Positions 13,135 through 26,548 of a stretch of 64,000 bases of DNA are shown one piece after another (positions within the stretch are counted from its first letter, which is position 1; every line of letters begins with the position of its first letter). This stretch comes from Megamerina dolium (Eukaryota > Arthropoda > Insecta > Diptera > Megamerinidae). Both the position numbers and the translations under genes were made by a program. The notes under the pieces are model-generated. The model was given only the letters and a program-made list of their open reading frames with translations. It was not told where the DNA came from and did not search any database. The stretch is from NCBI GenBank assembly GCA_963854835.1, contig OY978526.1:62388765-62452764 (forward strand), given 5' to 3'.

Positions 13135-13690
13135 TCCATTTTATATGGAAGTCAATTTTAGGGGTAGAGGTAGGGTGTTTGTATCTTCGGAAGGAAATTT
13201 GGAAAGCATATAAACATGCATTTTTTGCTTTAACCCTCTAAAGAGAGTCGAAAAAAAAATTGTTTACAGTCCTAGAACACTCTCAAGGTAAGAGGTCAGA
13301 AATGATTGGAACATTCCGGTAAAATTTGAATAGATAAAACATAGTGGTAGTCGCTTTTACATTTTACCCCTCTGAAGCCAATCACTTGGCAGCTATAGGC
13401 ATATTTGCGAATTTTCACTTGTTTTTATATTCAATTGGTAAGTTAGATCCTATAAGGGGTGGTTTTACGTTGTAAGTTTGTTTTGGAAAAATGTGGTGGA
13501 GAAAAAATTTGTGGTGATTGGTTATAGGAGTTGAATATAGGAGGTAAGAATGTTCGGAGATAATGTTGGGAAGAAAATATAATGGGGGTCGGTTGTATAA
13601 TGCACCATTCTAGGGCAACTCTTGAGTAATTACGCAATTATTTGTCGATTTTCCTTCTATTTATTTGAACTGTGACCTCGCGTTTGGTTC
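13135..13690. repeat. Diverged dispersed repeat, copy 1
   Basis: The segment contains phrases such as TATGGAAGTC, 'ACATTTTACCCCTCTGAAG', 'ATAATGGGGGTCGGTTGTA', 'TCTAGGGCAACTCTTGAG' and TTATTTGTCGATTTT. These recur in similar order at 39890-40470 and more weakly near 26000-26500 and 56340-56520. Within the segment the phrases themselves recur in degenerate form. It is non-coding and of unknown family. Confidence 0.4.
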
Positions 13691-14102
13691 AATTTACCCT
13701 CATTCTTATCAAAACGAATATGTATATTTTTTAAGGCCCAAGTAACAACCAAATTCTACAAGTGCACTCTCTGAACCAAACCAGTATGAACTCAGCATTT
13801 TGAGCTGACATTTCGTTCAGTTTTTGAACATATCTAAAGTTAGTATTGTATCCATGAGTTTATTAAATATTCTCTTTCTACTTGACTTTGAATCAAGGAA
13901 TTGAGGAATTCAAATTCATGTTGCAATCTTTCTTGAGCCAAATTATCTGCATTCAGAATATCATTTCGGAAGCCTGGTGGTCGGGTTGACCTTTGTTTTC
14001 CAGTAAGGACATGCTCGTTTGCCATTCTCTGCATATTTCGATTTCATTTTGTCATCATATTTAATTCCATTTGTAGATATCTAATTTTGAATAGGTTTAT
14101 GT

Positions 14103-14466
14103 GGCTGCCGTAGCTCAGTGGTTAGTGTGTTCGCCTTCTGATCTGTAGGTCGTGGTTCAATCCCCGGCTGATGCATAATAAATTTAATATCGATAAGATT
14201 TTTCTTTCGAATGGTACCCACCTGTCGGCAAGCAATTGGCAATTCTTCCGACAGTAACAACTTGCCATGAAAAAGCTTCTTAAAGAACTATGTGACAAAG
14301 CTCAGAAAAAGTGATGTCACAAGTGTTCTGCCATTCGGAACCGGCTAAAATAAGTAGCTCCCTTCTAATACTGTCCAAATTTAAAACGCACAACAGTAAT
14401 GGAAGAGAAGCTCGGCCAATGAGCCCTTTGGGGATTTAAATGCCACATATTTTTTTTTTTTTTTTT
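14103..14466 (+). mobile_element. tRNA-derived SINE, copy 1
   Basis: The head carries a polymerase III A box, TAGCTCAGTGG (14111-14121), and a B box, GGTTCAATCC (14154-14163), spaced as in a tRNA. This is followed by a body of about 300 bp (GGTACCCACCTG, CCGACAGTAACAA, CCCTTCTAATACTGTCC) and a T-rich end. Two other copies lie at 46795-46955 and 51438-51823. The B box lacks one base of the tRNA consensus and the acceptor stem is not closed, so this is a SINE and not a tRNA gene. Confidence 0.85.
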
Positions 14467-17400
14467 GCAAACAATAGAGAGATACTTTCAAATAAACAAC
14501 ATCATTACAAAAACAAAACAAACACAAAGTCAAATAATTAAAACATTACGACATTCGAACCACTTATAAAATGACCAAAACAAAAAGTAAATTTAAAAAA
14601 AACGAAAACCCCTTTATCCATACACTATGTTTAACCTTCATGCATGAGTGCACCCGCATTAATGTCAACATTTGCACGACGTTGGAATATCTAAATATCT
14701 GATTTGTAATTTTATTTATGATATATATATTTTTTTGCACGACAGTGCAAGCAATTAGATATTACTGGGCTTTGATAATAATTACGGACATTAAATGTAC
14801 CCTCGAATTTCTATACACATATTGTATGTTCATATTATTTGTTATCTTACAATTAGTCAGAAAACAATGAGTTAAGTAAATATTCATATATTTACACTCA
14901 TAATGAGAAGAGCAGAATTTTTCTAGTATCTCAGAACGTACGTTTGGTTATTATTCATGAATAGTTTTGTTAAAAAATTTCCCACAAATATTGTCGTCTT
15001 TCGAAATATAATATGAAATGTAATCTTTTCAAAACATATGGCTACAAACAGAAGATGTTTTTTTCACTTTAGAAATGTCATAAATAACAGAATCGCTACT
15101 ATATAAGTTGTTGTTCTTAGTGCAAATATCTTTTTCTGAACATACTTACCCAATACATTTATGCTTTATGAATGCTCCTCTACAAAATGAACGTAAACAT
15201 TCCGGAGAATCAACAAATAATCCCAAAACTGCCAGAAGGTGTCCATGGTGATGACAAACGTATGCGAGACCCAGAATATTGCGAATTCAGCGAATCCGTG
15301 TTCATATTTATCCCATATGACTTGGTATTATTTATACAACAAATTTACCACCGACTTTACCTTTTGGGCATGAGGTAATGTCATACAATGGGAATAAAAA
15401 TTTGTAGTTTTTATATTGCAATGTCAAAAAATCATATAAGGCATAGAGTGTTCACTCTATATCCTACTACTATGTCATATTACTTAATTCTGCATATTGG
15501 TCATCGACACTGATTTCTCTTCAGCACAAATTACTTGAGACCATGAGATTTGGAAATTAAAAATTATTTTTAGTTATTAAATTTTAAAGTTATTAAATTA
15601 TAGTATATAGTATTCACTCTTTAAAAATATATGATAATTATTTCTTATGAAACAATATTATGACATAAATTTTAATTTATAAGTAAAAAACTTTAGGATT
15701 TATTATATCTAAATATGTTATAATTTCAATATAAACAATTGTTATATTTTAAAGTTATGAAATCTTACATATTATACAGAGTGTTCACTCATTATGATAA
15801 TTGTTTCTTTGATGTTTCTAGGAATGAAATTATAAATTTGTATATGCCAAATATGCTTAACATAAAGTGGAAACATAGTAGTGCAATTGAAATGCTTTTA
15901 TATTTTAATGTTTTTTTTTTTCTTTCTTGCGATTTAATATTACGTGTTTTATAATAATTATCGCGATTAAATTTCTCGAAAAATTATATACATAGACAGG
16001 CTAAATTTTCTGAACACAGACATAACAATAGATGTGATTATATATGAACATATGAAAGAAACATACGTTTTTAAGACAGTCACAGTTTATGAGCAGTTAA
16101 AAATCATATTGTGCACTTTTTCTAAATATCGCAATTGTTGTTAAATGTATATTTAATATAGGAAAAGAAAAAAAAAAAATAAACAAACAAAATTCTGCAT
16201 GAAATAAAATTGTTTAGAGAATTGTTACGAAGAAGCTAGATGTTAAGGTATGATCACGTTTTTCAAATGGTACTACTACATACTATACATTTTCTGTATA
16301 TACATATACTTATATCCCTATGGCCTCTCTTTCATTTGACAATTATGCATATATAATTTCAAGACAATGACTAAACCAGAGTCAAGAGAGCGTTACTAGT
16401 TTGCTTTTTTTTTCTCCTTCTTTGTACTCATATTAAATGACTGATATATGCATTACATAGATACTTGGCGTAATATTTTTTTTTTTCAAAAATGTTGTAA
16501 TATAGTTTTGAAAACAAACAAAAATAAAAAACTATCATATAATAATAATACTATTCGTAGTAGTAGATGACGATGTAATTAGATAAGTCGTCAAAATAAA
16601 TAGCGATGGAAAAAGGAAATATGTCAAGCTATTCAATGCTTGTGTATTAAATGATGTCGTCAAACAATTGCTAAACAATTGTAATTAAATATCATCGCAT
16701 ATGTAACGCATATTTACACAAGACATTTCAATCTGTGAAATATTATGCAATAATTTTTGTAATTGTTATTTTGTACATGAAGTTTGCATGCAAATTGATA
16801 TTAAATATAAAAATGGTTGATCGTTTTCAGCAAAAATTACACAAAAGACTATTTTGATATTTTTATATTTTAATCTATAACTATATAATTACACAGGCAA
16901 TTTTAAAATTGGTACAACAACTAGATGGCGTTTGTCGGATGTGTTAAAATGATATTCGTAAGACCATATAATCAATATGTTAAATATAATTTTGAATTAT
17001 TTTTAATTAATAATTATTATTTTCATTATTGTTTATTATGCTGAGTGTTCCTAATTTAGAGGGTGCTGAAAGGTGGACAGCACATTTTTGGGAAGGTTTT
17101 TGGTAGGAAATTTTTATTTGTAAGGAGAATTGGAATTTTATTTTCCAAAATAATTTAAAAAATTATTCGAAAAAATACTAAAATCGAAACATAAGAGTTC
17201 TTTTTATTTATTCAAAATGAAAAAAATTGCTTTAAATATCAAATTCAACTTGGGAATTTTAACGATTGCTACAGAAAAGAAGTGAAAAAATAAAAATATA
17301 AATAATAATTAGAACTAAATATAAATAAATTCTTTCACATATTTGAAATATTTTTTTTATATGCTCATACATATGCAGAATTTATGTATACTATATGTAC

Positions 17401-18168
17401 AACTAATTTTTTTTTGTGCTCATGAACTATGCTCATATCAATTTTGAATAATCTCATACAGTAATTGCAACAGGCTGACAATGTATTTATGCGGCAGATT
17501 GCCCATAACTGATAAGGTTGTCTCTGTATTAAAAACCAGACACTTACAATACATTTCATCATAGCTATATTATTGTTGTATACACATATATTTGCACTGT
17601 AAAAATATCAAAATAAACGTAAAGATATTTAATAAATTAAAATAACATTTTAAAATATTTGAGGTTAAATATCACTGTTTTTGCTTTTCAAAGGCAAATA
17701 TTCATTTTATTCTATGTACCACACATACATAAATTCTATGATACTACATTATATGTATGTAAATAATTGTCAAAATAATTGTTTGATATAGAAATATTTG
17801 AAGTTCGTCTCGCAAACATATTGAAGTCTTCAATGAATGTTGTGTAGTTTGAGTCATATTAACATATGCATCAGCTTACATTTTCCATTCCTCACTTAAT
17901 AAGTGAGAAATTAATTTATAATACAACAATCATCTGTTTAGTTTAACGCACTATTCAAACAGTAATATATGTGAACCACCACCTCAACCAGCATGACAGA
18001 TGTGTGATATATAGCAATACCACTTGTTTCTCTCAACTTCATATGTACTTATATTCATACATATGATATGCATGTGTGTGTATGCGTTGTGTATGGCCTC
18101 TATTTTATTTATACATAATTTAGACGAGCTTGACGCAAGTATAACGTATGTTGGCTTCACAAAATGCA
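14467..18168. other. AT-rich non-coding stretch
   Basis: Mostly featureless. A 68-codon plus-strand frame at 15172-15378 has better than local GC content and ends just before a GGTAATG donor-like sequence. I list it as a finding but not as a gene. Confidence 0.5.
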
Positions 18169-18990
18169 CAGGGTGATTTTTCAAGATCCTTCGGATTTGA
18201 TTAAAAAAAAAAACACAAATTTTAGAGAAATGTATGAAATCTTTATTTGAGTCGATAGCACGATCTATATAATTCAATGTTTAAAGATGATTTCATGTAA
18301 ATGTTTACCGCGTCTGCGTCTCAAATGGTGCATTTGGCATACTCTCTCCAACATATCGTCCGGTATCTCACGAATTAATACGAACATGAGACTTAATATA
18401 GCCCCACAAAAAATAGTCTAAAGGCGTTAAATTGCACGATCTAGGCGGACAATTGATCGGCCTCAAACGTGAAAGAAACTGTTCACTGAACTCGCCTCAC
18501 AATTGGGCCATTGTTTGGCGTGCTTTGTGTCATGTGGCACCGTCTTGTTAAAACCACATGTCACCCAAGTCTAGCTTCGTCGCCGAACACAATTTTCCGA
18601 TAAAAAAAAAGTGGATCTTCAACCAACTTTGCTGGCGCCTATTCACCAAAAGTTAGCCATTATGGTAGGTTGGGTGGCTTCAGTTCTTGCACCAGCTGCA
18701 TTTTAAAAGGTTATACACACAAATCCTTCCACAAAATTTTCCACGTAGTGAAGTAACAGAGGCCCAATTGCTGCGAACGGCGCCGAATCGATAATTCACG
18801 GTCATCAACAACACTGGCGGATACAGCTGCGATATTTTCCTCTGTTCGCACTCTACGTAAGCGTGTTGGTGGTTGAATGTCCAATAATGTAAACTTGGTG
18901 CGAAATTTAGTCAAAAGATTCAGAATAGCAGCCTCAGAAGGTCGCCCAAACTGAATATAAAATGGAGAAGTGCACTTTCTTAACCGAGCA
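18169..18990 (-). mobile_element. Decayed mariner-like element
   Basis: Minus-strand fragments match the mariner family that also gave the element at 32047-33349. The DNA-binding half is at about 18711-18960 (VRTEENIAAVSASVVDD, then SIRRRSQQLGL, then KMQLVQELKP). A broken catalytic portion follows: FGDEARLG, then a jump to RCHMTQS, then NLTPLDYFLWGYIKSHV read across frames near 18380-18440. Much of the catalytic core between the first and second Asp is missing. The lower end begins CAGGGTGATTTTT. I do not see the matching inverted end, so the upper boundary is approximate. Confidence 0.75.
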
Positions 18991-21900
18991 TGAATTCTAA
19001 TAATAAAGTTCAATAATATTAAATTATAGACCAAACTGAACATGCTTGATAGTAACATGTTACATGAAAACAGCTGAGCTGTCAAAAACAGTGTTGCCAA
19101 AAAGAAAGTTTCTAAGCACACTGTTCACATAAGCACACTGTACTCTACAAGAATGCTTAGCACCAATATTGATCATTTGGCAAAAAAATAACTTATTAAA
19201 TTAAATATCCATACAAATGAAATATGAAATTTTAATGCTGTTTTCTTTCGTGGCTAACTTATGTAGCGTAGATACTATCCGTAAAGTTTGTATGTGAAAA
19301 AGCTTCAAATTATTGTATATAATAAAATTTAATACAAACTGATTTTCAGTTTTGTCCGTTTCAAAAACATATATTGTGTACAGAGACATAACGATTTCTA
19401 CGTTTTGCCAATCAATCATAACACACAAATTGCAAGCGGATTTCCCTTTTGGCAAAATTGGCAATTTCATGGTTATTAAATACGTAACATACACATACAT
19501 CCGTGTATATGAGACGGCTCTACTATTCACATACACGTACAGTGTCGTGCAAATTTAATTGAATTTAAATAATATCAACAATAAAAACAACAACATTGCC
19601 TATATACATAGGGTTTTCTATGAAATTACCATATTAACTCGTATCAGATGTGTGTGATCATTTAATTTGCCTGTAAATTGTACCGTGCTGTGAAGGAGGA
19701 GGTGGTGGTGGTGGTGATGGCATAATGAGCACTGACTGAGCTAAATTGTACTCATTTACTATATAATGAATAGTCAATAACACGTAATAGTAGTAGTAGC
19801 ATTTCGTAGCTGTGGTAGCTGGTGCTTCTATATTTATATTTATTTTTATATGAATATCTAGTACTTAGTACTATTACTCAAATTATTCTCATGACCAATG
19901 CGGACACAACAGTCAAAGCAATTATACTCGTGTACATACTTGTATACTGACTTAAAGTTAAGCACCTATGCATATGTATATAGTTGATGTAGGACAATAC
20001 AATTTATTGCCCACTTGTACACACACATATACGTATGTATAGTACATACACATTCACGTGTACAGTAAATCATCAATGTCCAAAGTCAACATTAGGTTAA
20101 CATGAGTAAACTGACAACAGAAAGTCGCGTTACTCACAACATTAATTGGGTAGGTGGAGTCAATTGGTTACTCTCTGCCACGTATATACATAAATGTGTA
20201 TGTATGTATGCATATGTATTTATGCATATATGTATTTGACTACATTTGTGTATGTGATGATAAGCGATAGTGACTGAATAGAATTTGTTGCGACAAATGC
20301 ATTGTTATTTCGTATTTAATTAAACTAATTACAGCGGTATAATTCAACACACAAGTTGGCACAAGTATTTCATGCATTACTGGTACATATGTATATACGT
20401 ACCTATATACGTAGTATATAATATAATATGTGAGTAAGCACGTAACATTTATATAACTATTAATATCATAACGACGAGTACATACTACACATATTTAGAT
20501 AAATACATGCGCGTGGGAGAATTCCATGATCATGCCATTCCAAAATTGCTTCAAAGCATATTCGAATATAGACCCAGATTAGGCAGTGAAGGGGAAGATT
20601 AATTTCAAAATCAATGATCAACCTAGAGCAACGGTGAAAATTCAAAAACAATTTGTAAAAGCTAAGACATCATAAACCTATGAGAGAGTATTCGTCAGGT
20701 CAGTTTTATTTGAAGAGAATTAAATATGAACATGCCATAAACCCCCTAAGAAAATATCTCATCTAAGATGCAATACTATTATTATTGTGTTACTCTGTCT
20801 CTCTGGCTTTAATTTGATGCAATTATTTAATTAAATATATCTAATACTATTCATACTATTTTGTTCTCATATCTGTAGTATTGTTTCGATTTTTTTATTT
20901 TTGTCTTACAATTAAAATGTTCTTTAATAATCCGATCAATATCATAATCTTAACATATTGAGTGGTACTTAAGTCACCATACATCGAGTGGTGTAAACTA
21001 TGTGGGTGTAACATATTATATAGATAATTATTTATTATATTTTCCTACTGTGATCAGAATTTAAAAGTCAATTTCAATATTGAATATAAAATTAAATTTT
21101 ATTAATTAATTCCAATAAGTGATATATGATCGACTATTTAATGATATATAAATTTCATCTTGCTTCATTATCGATTTCAATCAGTTGGCTACATATGATA
21201 GCAATGATTATGGATTTGATAAAGCACTTTTCTAATATATTATCTATTTAATTATGAATAAAATACTTTCAGAATTCCTTGTTCCTGCGTAATATGAGTG
21301 ACAACTGAACTGCTATGATAGTTGCTTATTTAATTGAAGACACTTGTTTTTATTTTGCTCTTCTTGAATCGTACGTCCATACTTTGACAATTATTAAATT
21401 AAAACAACCACGCAGCATGCAACAATTATTTCCTCTTGTATTTCTTCTTACTTCATATTTTTATGCTGTCATTGAGCATTGAACTTAATTGATAAACATT
21501 TTTTAATATATTCTTTGATGAAAGAGATGAGAACTGAGGAGTATTTAAGCAGTGAAAATTGTAGAGAATTGTTCTACAGTGAGAACTCAATATTTCACTT
21601 TATATCATTTTTTATTTATCATAGTTGTATTTAGAAAATTAATTAGATGTAAAGATGATATAGTATATAGTAAGAAAACTAAAGAATATATGATATTCAC
21701 TTTTGAAATATTCAAGGTTTCATTTTTATTATTTTCGAAACGGGCCACAATCTATGACAACATTCTCTAGTATAATAAAAACTCCATTTTCAGAATGATG
21801 CCACCAAAAATCAATTTTATGAAAACGAATGTTCAATTGTTTCAATTGTTCAATGTTCAATAAATAAATGTTTGATGTTTCACTGTATGTCTTTTTTTTT

Positions 21901-24900
21901 TTTTTCTTTTCAAGCTTAATATCTAAAAAGGGGGAAAAAAACTATACAATATTACATATAACATCACAAAAACAAACCATTACATTGTACTTTTCATGTT
22001 CATTACGCGTTGAGCATTAAATTTAAGCTATGTATGGCGTGTAGGCGTACATAAGACATCATCATGATCATGATCATTATCATTATCATTATCGTTAAAT
22101 TTTTGAACTGTTCTTTTCTCGAAACTCTGCTTAAGCATAAACGTACATGTGTTTATTGTTTTTGATACGCAATAAGTGCTCGTTTTATTGTTGATGTTGT
22201 CATATTTAATTCAACGAATATTATTAAGACAATATGTGATGCGTATGGAATGCGTATAGATGCAGTATATATATAGCTAGCACATTGCTTTCAATTAAAG
22301 TGGTCGATACCATGTTGTGGATATATCTAGTATAGGTAGTAGGGTGATTAGAGAAAAAGACGTTCTGCTATTTCTGGTGGAATTTTCAAATTATCAAACA
22401 AATATCACATATCCAGTACCTAGATCTCAGATTTGGAATATGATATCATTTATATTTTTTTACACGATGCTGTAAGAGAAAAAAAAACCAAAATTTCTAT
22501 TTGTTACGATACTATGCAATTTAGTGGTAATAAATGCTATCATTTAAATTTTTAGCCATTATTATGCAATATATTAAATATATTTATTTGTATATTTTCA
22601 ATGGAACACGATCCTGTGATTATATTTTTATAAATATTACTTTCCCGTAGAGAGGAATTGAAAAAAAAAAAAAAAAAGGCCTGACCGAAATGAGAAAAAT
22701 CGATATTTTCACAATTTTTTCAAACCGATCTTCATATAAAGAACTATTGCTGAGGTCACATTCTTTGGGAATAATACATCGAAAAAAGATGCGAGGGTAC
22801 GCTTTTTAATCTCTAATATATCATCAGTAGTGGTGGCCAGATTAAAGAAATGGTAGTTAGAGTGCAAAAGAGTTTTGACAAGTAACACTGCAAAACGAAG
22901 AAAATGACCAAAGGTTCCTTGAATCACCGTAATACAGAGTATGGTATATAATTACATATGTGTGTGTGGTATAAATGAATAAACCTAAAACCTAAATGCA
23001 TAAACTTGTACATTTATATTAATAAACCAACTTTATCTACATTCTGATATATTTCAATATGCCTGGTGAATGCCCTTAAGTGGCTTTAAATTATTTAAAA
23101 TGCAGTTTAATTAAAGCACAAAGCAAATATCTTTTGTATGCGTTATTAAAGCATAACCACGATATTATACGAAATTAATTTTTTCGAATATAATTACGAC
23201 ATAGTCATAGCTAATAATTCTCATCTAGTTCATTGTAAATATCATGTAGAATAAGAAACCGTATATGCTCCGAATTAATGAAGAGAAGATGAAAATTCAT
23301 CTTAAAATTCTTGAGGGAAATTGATTCATCAAGAATATAAAAATGAATTCTTTACACTGAAGGAGTAATGCTAAATGTGGCAATCAGATAATGTGACATA
23401 TACAAAATTTATTTTCCAATCTTAATTTTTTAATGTGGCAATAGCAACTACTGTGTCACTCAAGGCGCTCATTTTTACAAAATATTAAACTTTTGTATCC
23501 TCAAAGTTACAGTCTGAAACCCTTCTACACTCTCAGTCACATTAGACCTGTCGGAAAATATTTTAAGTAATTAAAAATTAGAAGGCAGTTGCATAGAATT
23601 AAGAAATTTTTTTTTAGAATTGAATTGAATTAAAATTTATCTTGTCATATATATGGCTCTGCTTACACTGTTACTATTTATATTTGTATCGCTTTTGTGA
23701 TAATTTGAACTTTTTAATTTTGTAAATAATTTTCGAATTAAAAATTTTGATATTTTTTGTCGTCTTCATTCTTATACATTCTTAACATAGACAATTACAA
23801 ATGTCAAGTGTGTGTATGTCGTGTTAAAGCTCTGTCATTTGACATGCATAATTTATCATTCTGTTGGTGGCAAAAATGGAAAATATTAAATATTTTCTCA
23901 TTACATGTTAGCATTGTTGTTGTTATGGATTCGTGCTTTTTGTTGTTGTATTACCTTTATTTTTTTTTTTTTGTTCCAGTTGCGTCTCAGTCACGTATAC
24001 CATATGGTGGTTTAGTGCACTCATCTGTGCTTTTAATTGTTATCGTGGTGTCACGCAAAGAAGGGTCTTTCTTTAGACACAATACTGTACATATGTACAC
24101 ATTTATACATATCTGCTTATTTTATAATGTGACGCATATTAATATTGTCATAAATGGGAGGTGTTAGGCATTGTGGGGAAAGGGATAAAGAGCTACATTC
24201 ATTTATAGACATGAGTATGTACACATAGCAATATTTGTTCCAACATACTCATGTGCTCATGACTGTGTGGTTTTGTATAAAAGCATTGTATTTACGGAAA
24301 AAAAACCCAAAACACTGACAAAAAAGAATTACAATATTGCATGTCATATACTTTACTATGCTTAGACTTAATAGATCTGTAGGTATGTGAGGGAGCATTG
24401 CGTGTATTTTATTCGATGTTCTCCCCATTGTTTTGTTGTTTATAGAAAGAACAATTTTAATCAAATTAAAAGTAAAAAAAAAAAAAAAAAATATTATAAT
24501 GCAAAATAAAATGGAAATAGCAATTAAATTTAATTGAAAAAATAGTTAATATTAAATTTCAACACTTAAATTTCATTATTTATTTTTTTTAAAGTGTTTT
24601 ATAAAGTTGTGCTACATGCTCTATATTATGTATGCACAATGTATTTATTTAAAAAAATATATATTCACCGTATCAACATTTTTCTCCTGGTTTTTTTTTT
24701 TTTTTTTTTTTTTTTTTGCAAGCATAAATTTCCTATGGCATTTACATTTTATTTTTATTAATAGCAGGTTAATTATATGTATGCATATATAATACAAGGT
24801 TATTCAAATTGCAAGTGTGCCATTTATCCTTTTGTGGCATATTAATAGTGACACAATTAACAATGCGATTAACAATGGATTTAACAAAGTAATGGCGAGC

Positions 24901-26548
24901 AATTGTTTTTAGACAGAAACCATCAATTTTTCGAAACAAAAAAGAGCAAAGCTTTAGCTTGCGACATTACTTTATGGTTTGTAAAAATTGGATAGTTCTG
25001 AAGAAACGTTTATAAAATGAAAGTACTTGATATTTGTCTAAGTTACAAAGCCGTAGTCCTATAGCTAGGACCCCTAGCTCGATGACTGATGATTCAATCT
25101 TCTTCGAGTTCTGGTTCTGCGAACTGACTAACATTTAGGAGCTGAATAGAAAATAAAGTATTTTTGACACCATGTTTCCATATACTTTAACTCTATTCAA
25201 CTATCTATTTTAACCATTGAAATTTATTTTGTGCTCGACACTTGTTATGCTCTACTTAATAAATAATACTCTGTCATCTGTTTTTATTCATTTGATTGGA
25301 AATATGATCGAACTAAAAGTCATCAATAAGATTTAAATAAATAATGATGCAAAAGTGTGAGGAGGAGAAAATTCAGATATGTATGATTATATTATGGTAC
25401 ATTATATAGAGTATCAAGTACATATGCTTTCCTTGAGGGTTATACAATAGAAAATCTCCAAAGATGATGATATATATTTTTATAGATGAGGGAATATATA
25501 CATACATACATGCAATATGTCTAAATATCCCTACCATTAATTTCATTTAAATGCTCTTAGTACACTAACTATATGTGCGTATACGTATATAAGCACTTTT
25601 ATATGTCCCTATATATTCTTTAGTAAATTCTTGGAAAATCTTCTTTTCGAATTTGTTATTTTATTAAATTTCTCTCTTCTATTGTTTTCTTCTCATTCTT
25701 TTCCCGCCCTACATCTATGTACAATAGTTGAAAAATTAGTTTATATTGCACGCAGTCATCAGACAATCACCAGCCGCCGGCGGCAATGTACATAAATAAA
25801 TGTGTACAAGTAGTCTACGATGTGTCTGTATTCTGTTCTGTTTTTGTTTTTTCTCTAACTTGTATGACACAATTTCTTTAATCATTTGCAATTGTTGTGT
25901 TCATCTCGTTGTTAAGTGTTGCGTTATTATTTAATTCTCATCCCACTGCGTTTATTTGTGGAAAACAATATATAAGTACAAATTGGCTATTTCGTAAATG
26001 AAAGAGGACGGAATGAGGATATGGCGTTTTCCTTCAGATTGATTTTTGACCAACTAAGATTGTGGAGGGAGGGTAAGAAGAGTTCTAATGTGCCCCTATC
26101 GATTTATTATGTATAAATTATTTGTGTACTTAACTTCCTTAGGCGCACTCTATGGGAAGCTAAATTATGTAGGGGAACTCCACTAACGAATGGATATATG
26201 GGATAGGTGTGTTTCAAGAAAATGTCGCGTAGAAAAGGTTAAGAAAGGAGAGCTATGGGGTTATTAGTCGAATTTCAGGAGTATTTATATAAATTTTGAA
26301 AGGGACCCGGTTAATAGGCGAAGATGTGAAATAAATATGTTTAGATAATATATTCGGGAGTAAAAATTAATGGGAGGTAGTTATACATATATTTAACTCC
26401 CAAAAGAACCCGGTAGGTTCTTAAGGGGGAACTAAAGATATGGGATAAAAGTAATGGTGATTGCTCCTAACATTTATCCCGCTGTTCGCTATACTTAGCA
26501 TCCTGTTGGGTTATTTACACCTTTTTCGATTTTGACCTCTATCCTTTT
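18991..26548. other. Long AT-rich non-coding stretch
   Basis: No recognisable gene. It holds several runs of A or T, an ATC/ATT-rich repeat at about 22063-22095, and a 27-base T run at 24691-24717. Frames of up to 136 codons, such as 23757-24167 plus and 19201-19536 minus, show no motif and no plausible gene context. The last 500 bases have weak similarity to the dispersed repeat family noted at 13135-13690. Confidence 0.5.
24691..24717. repeat. Poly(T) run of 27
   Basis: An uninterrupted T homopolymer in AT-rich DNA. It could be the reversed poly(A) tail of an old retroposon, but I see no body attached to it. Confidence 0.8.

Noticed and set aside
14103..14175. Possible tRNA gene
   Set aside because: A and B boxes are present, but the B box is altered, the acceptor stem does not close, and the same head with a long shared body occurs two more times. 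It is a SINE.
22709..22927. 72-codon minus-strand frame that looked transposon-like
   Set aside because: I could not match any transposase or RT motif; it is short and next to an A-rich run.
24000..24060. Acceptor-like TTTTTGTTCCAG followed by coding-like sequence
   Set aside because: No donor within a sensible exon length and no protein similarity; acceptor-like T-tracts are common in this DNA.
23757..24167. 136-codon plus-strand frame
   Set aside because: A T-rich, Leu/Phe/Val-rich chance frame containing a T run; no start context, motif or conserved pattern.
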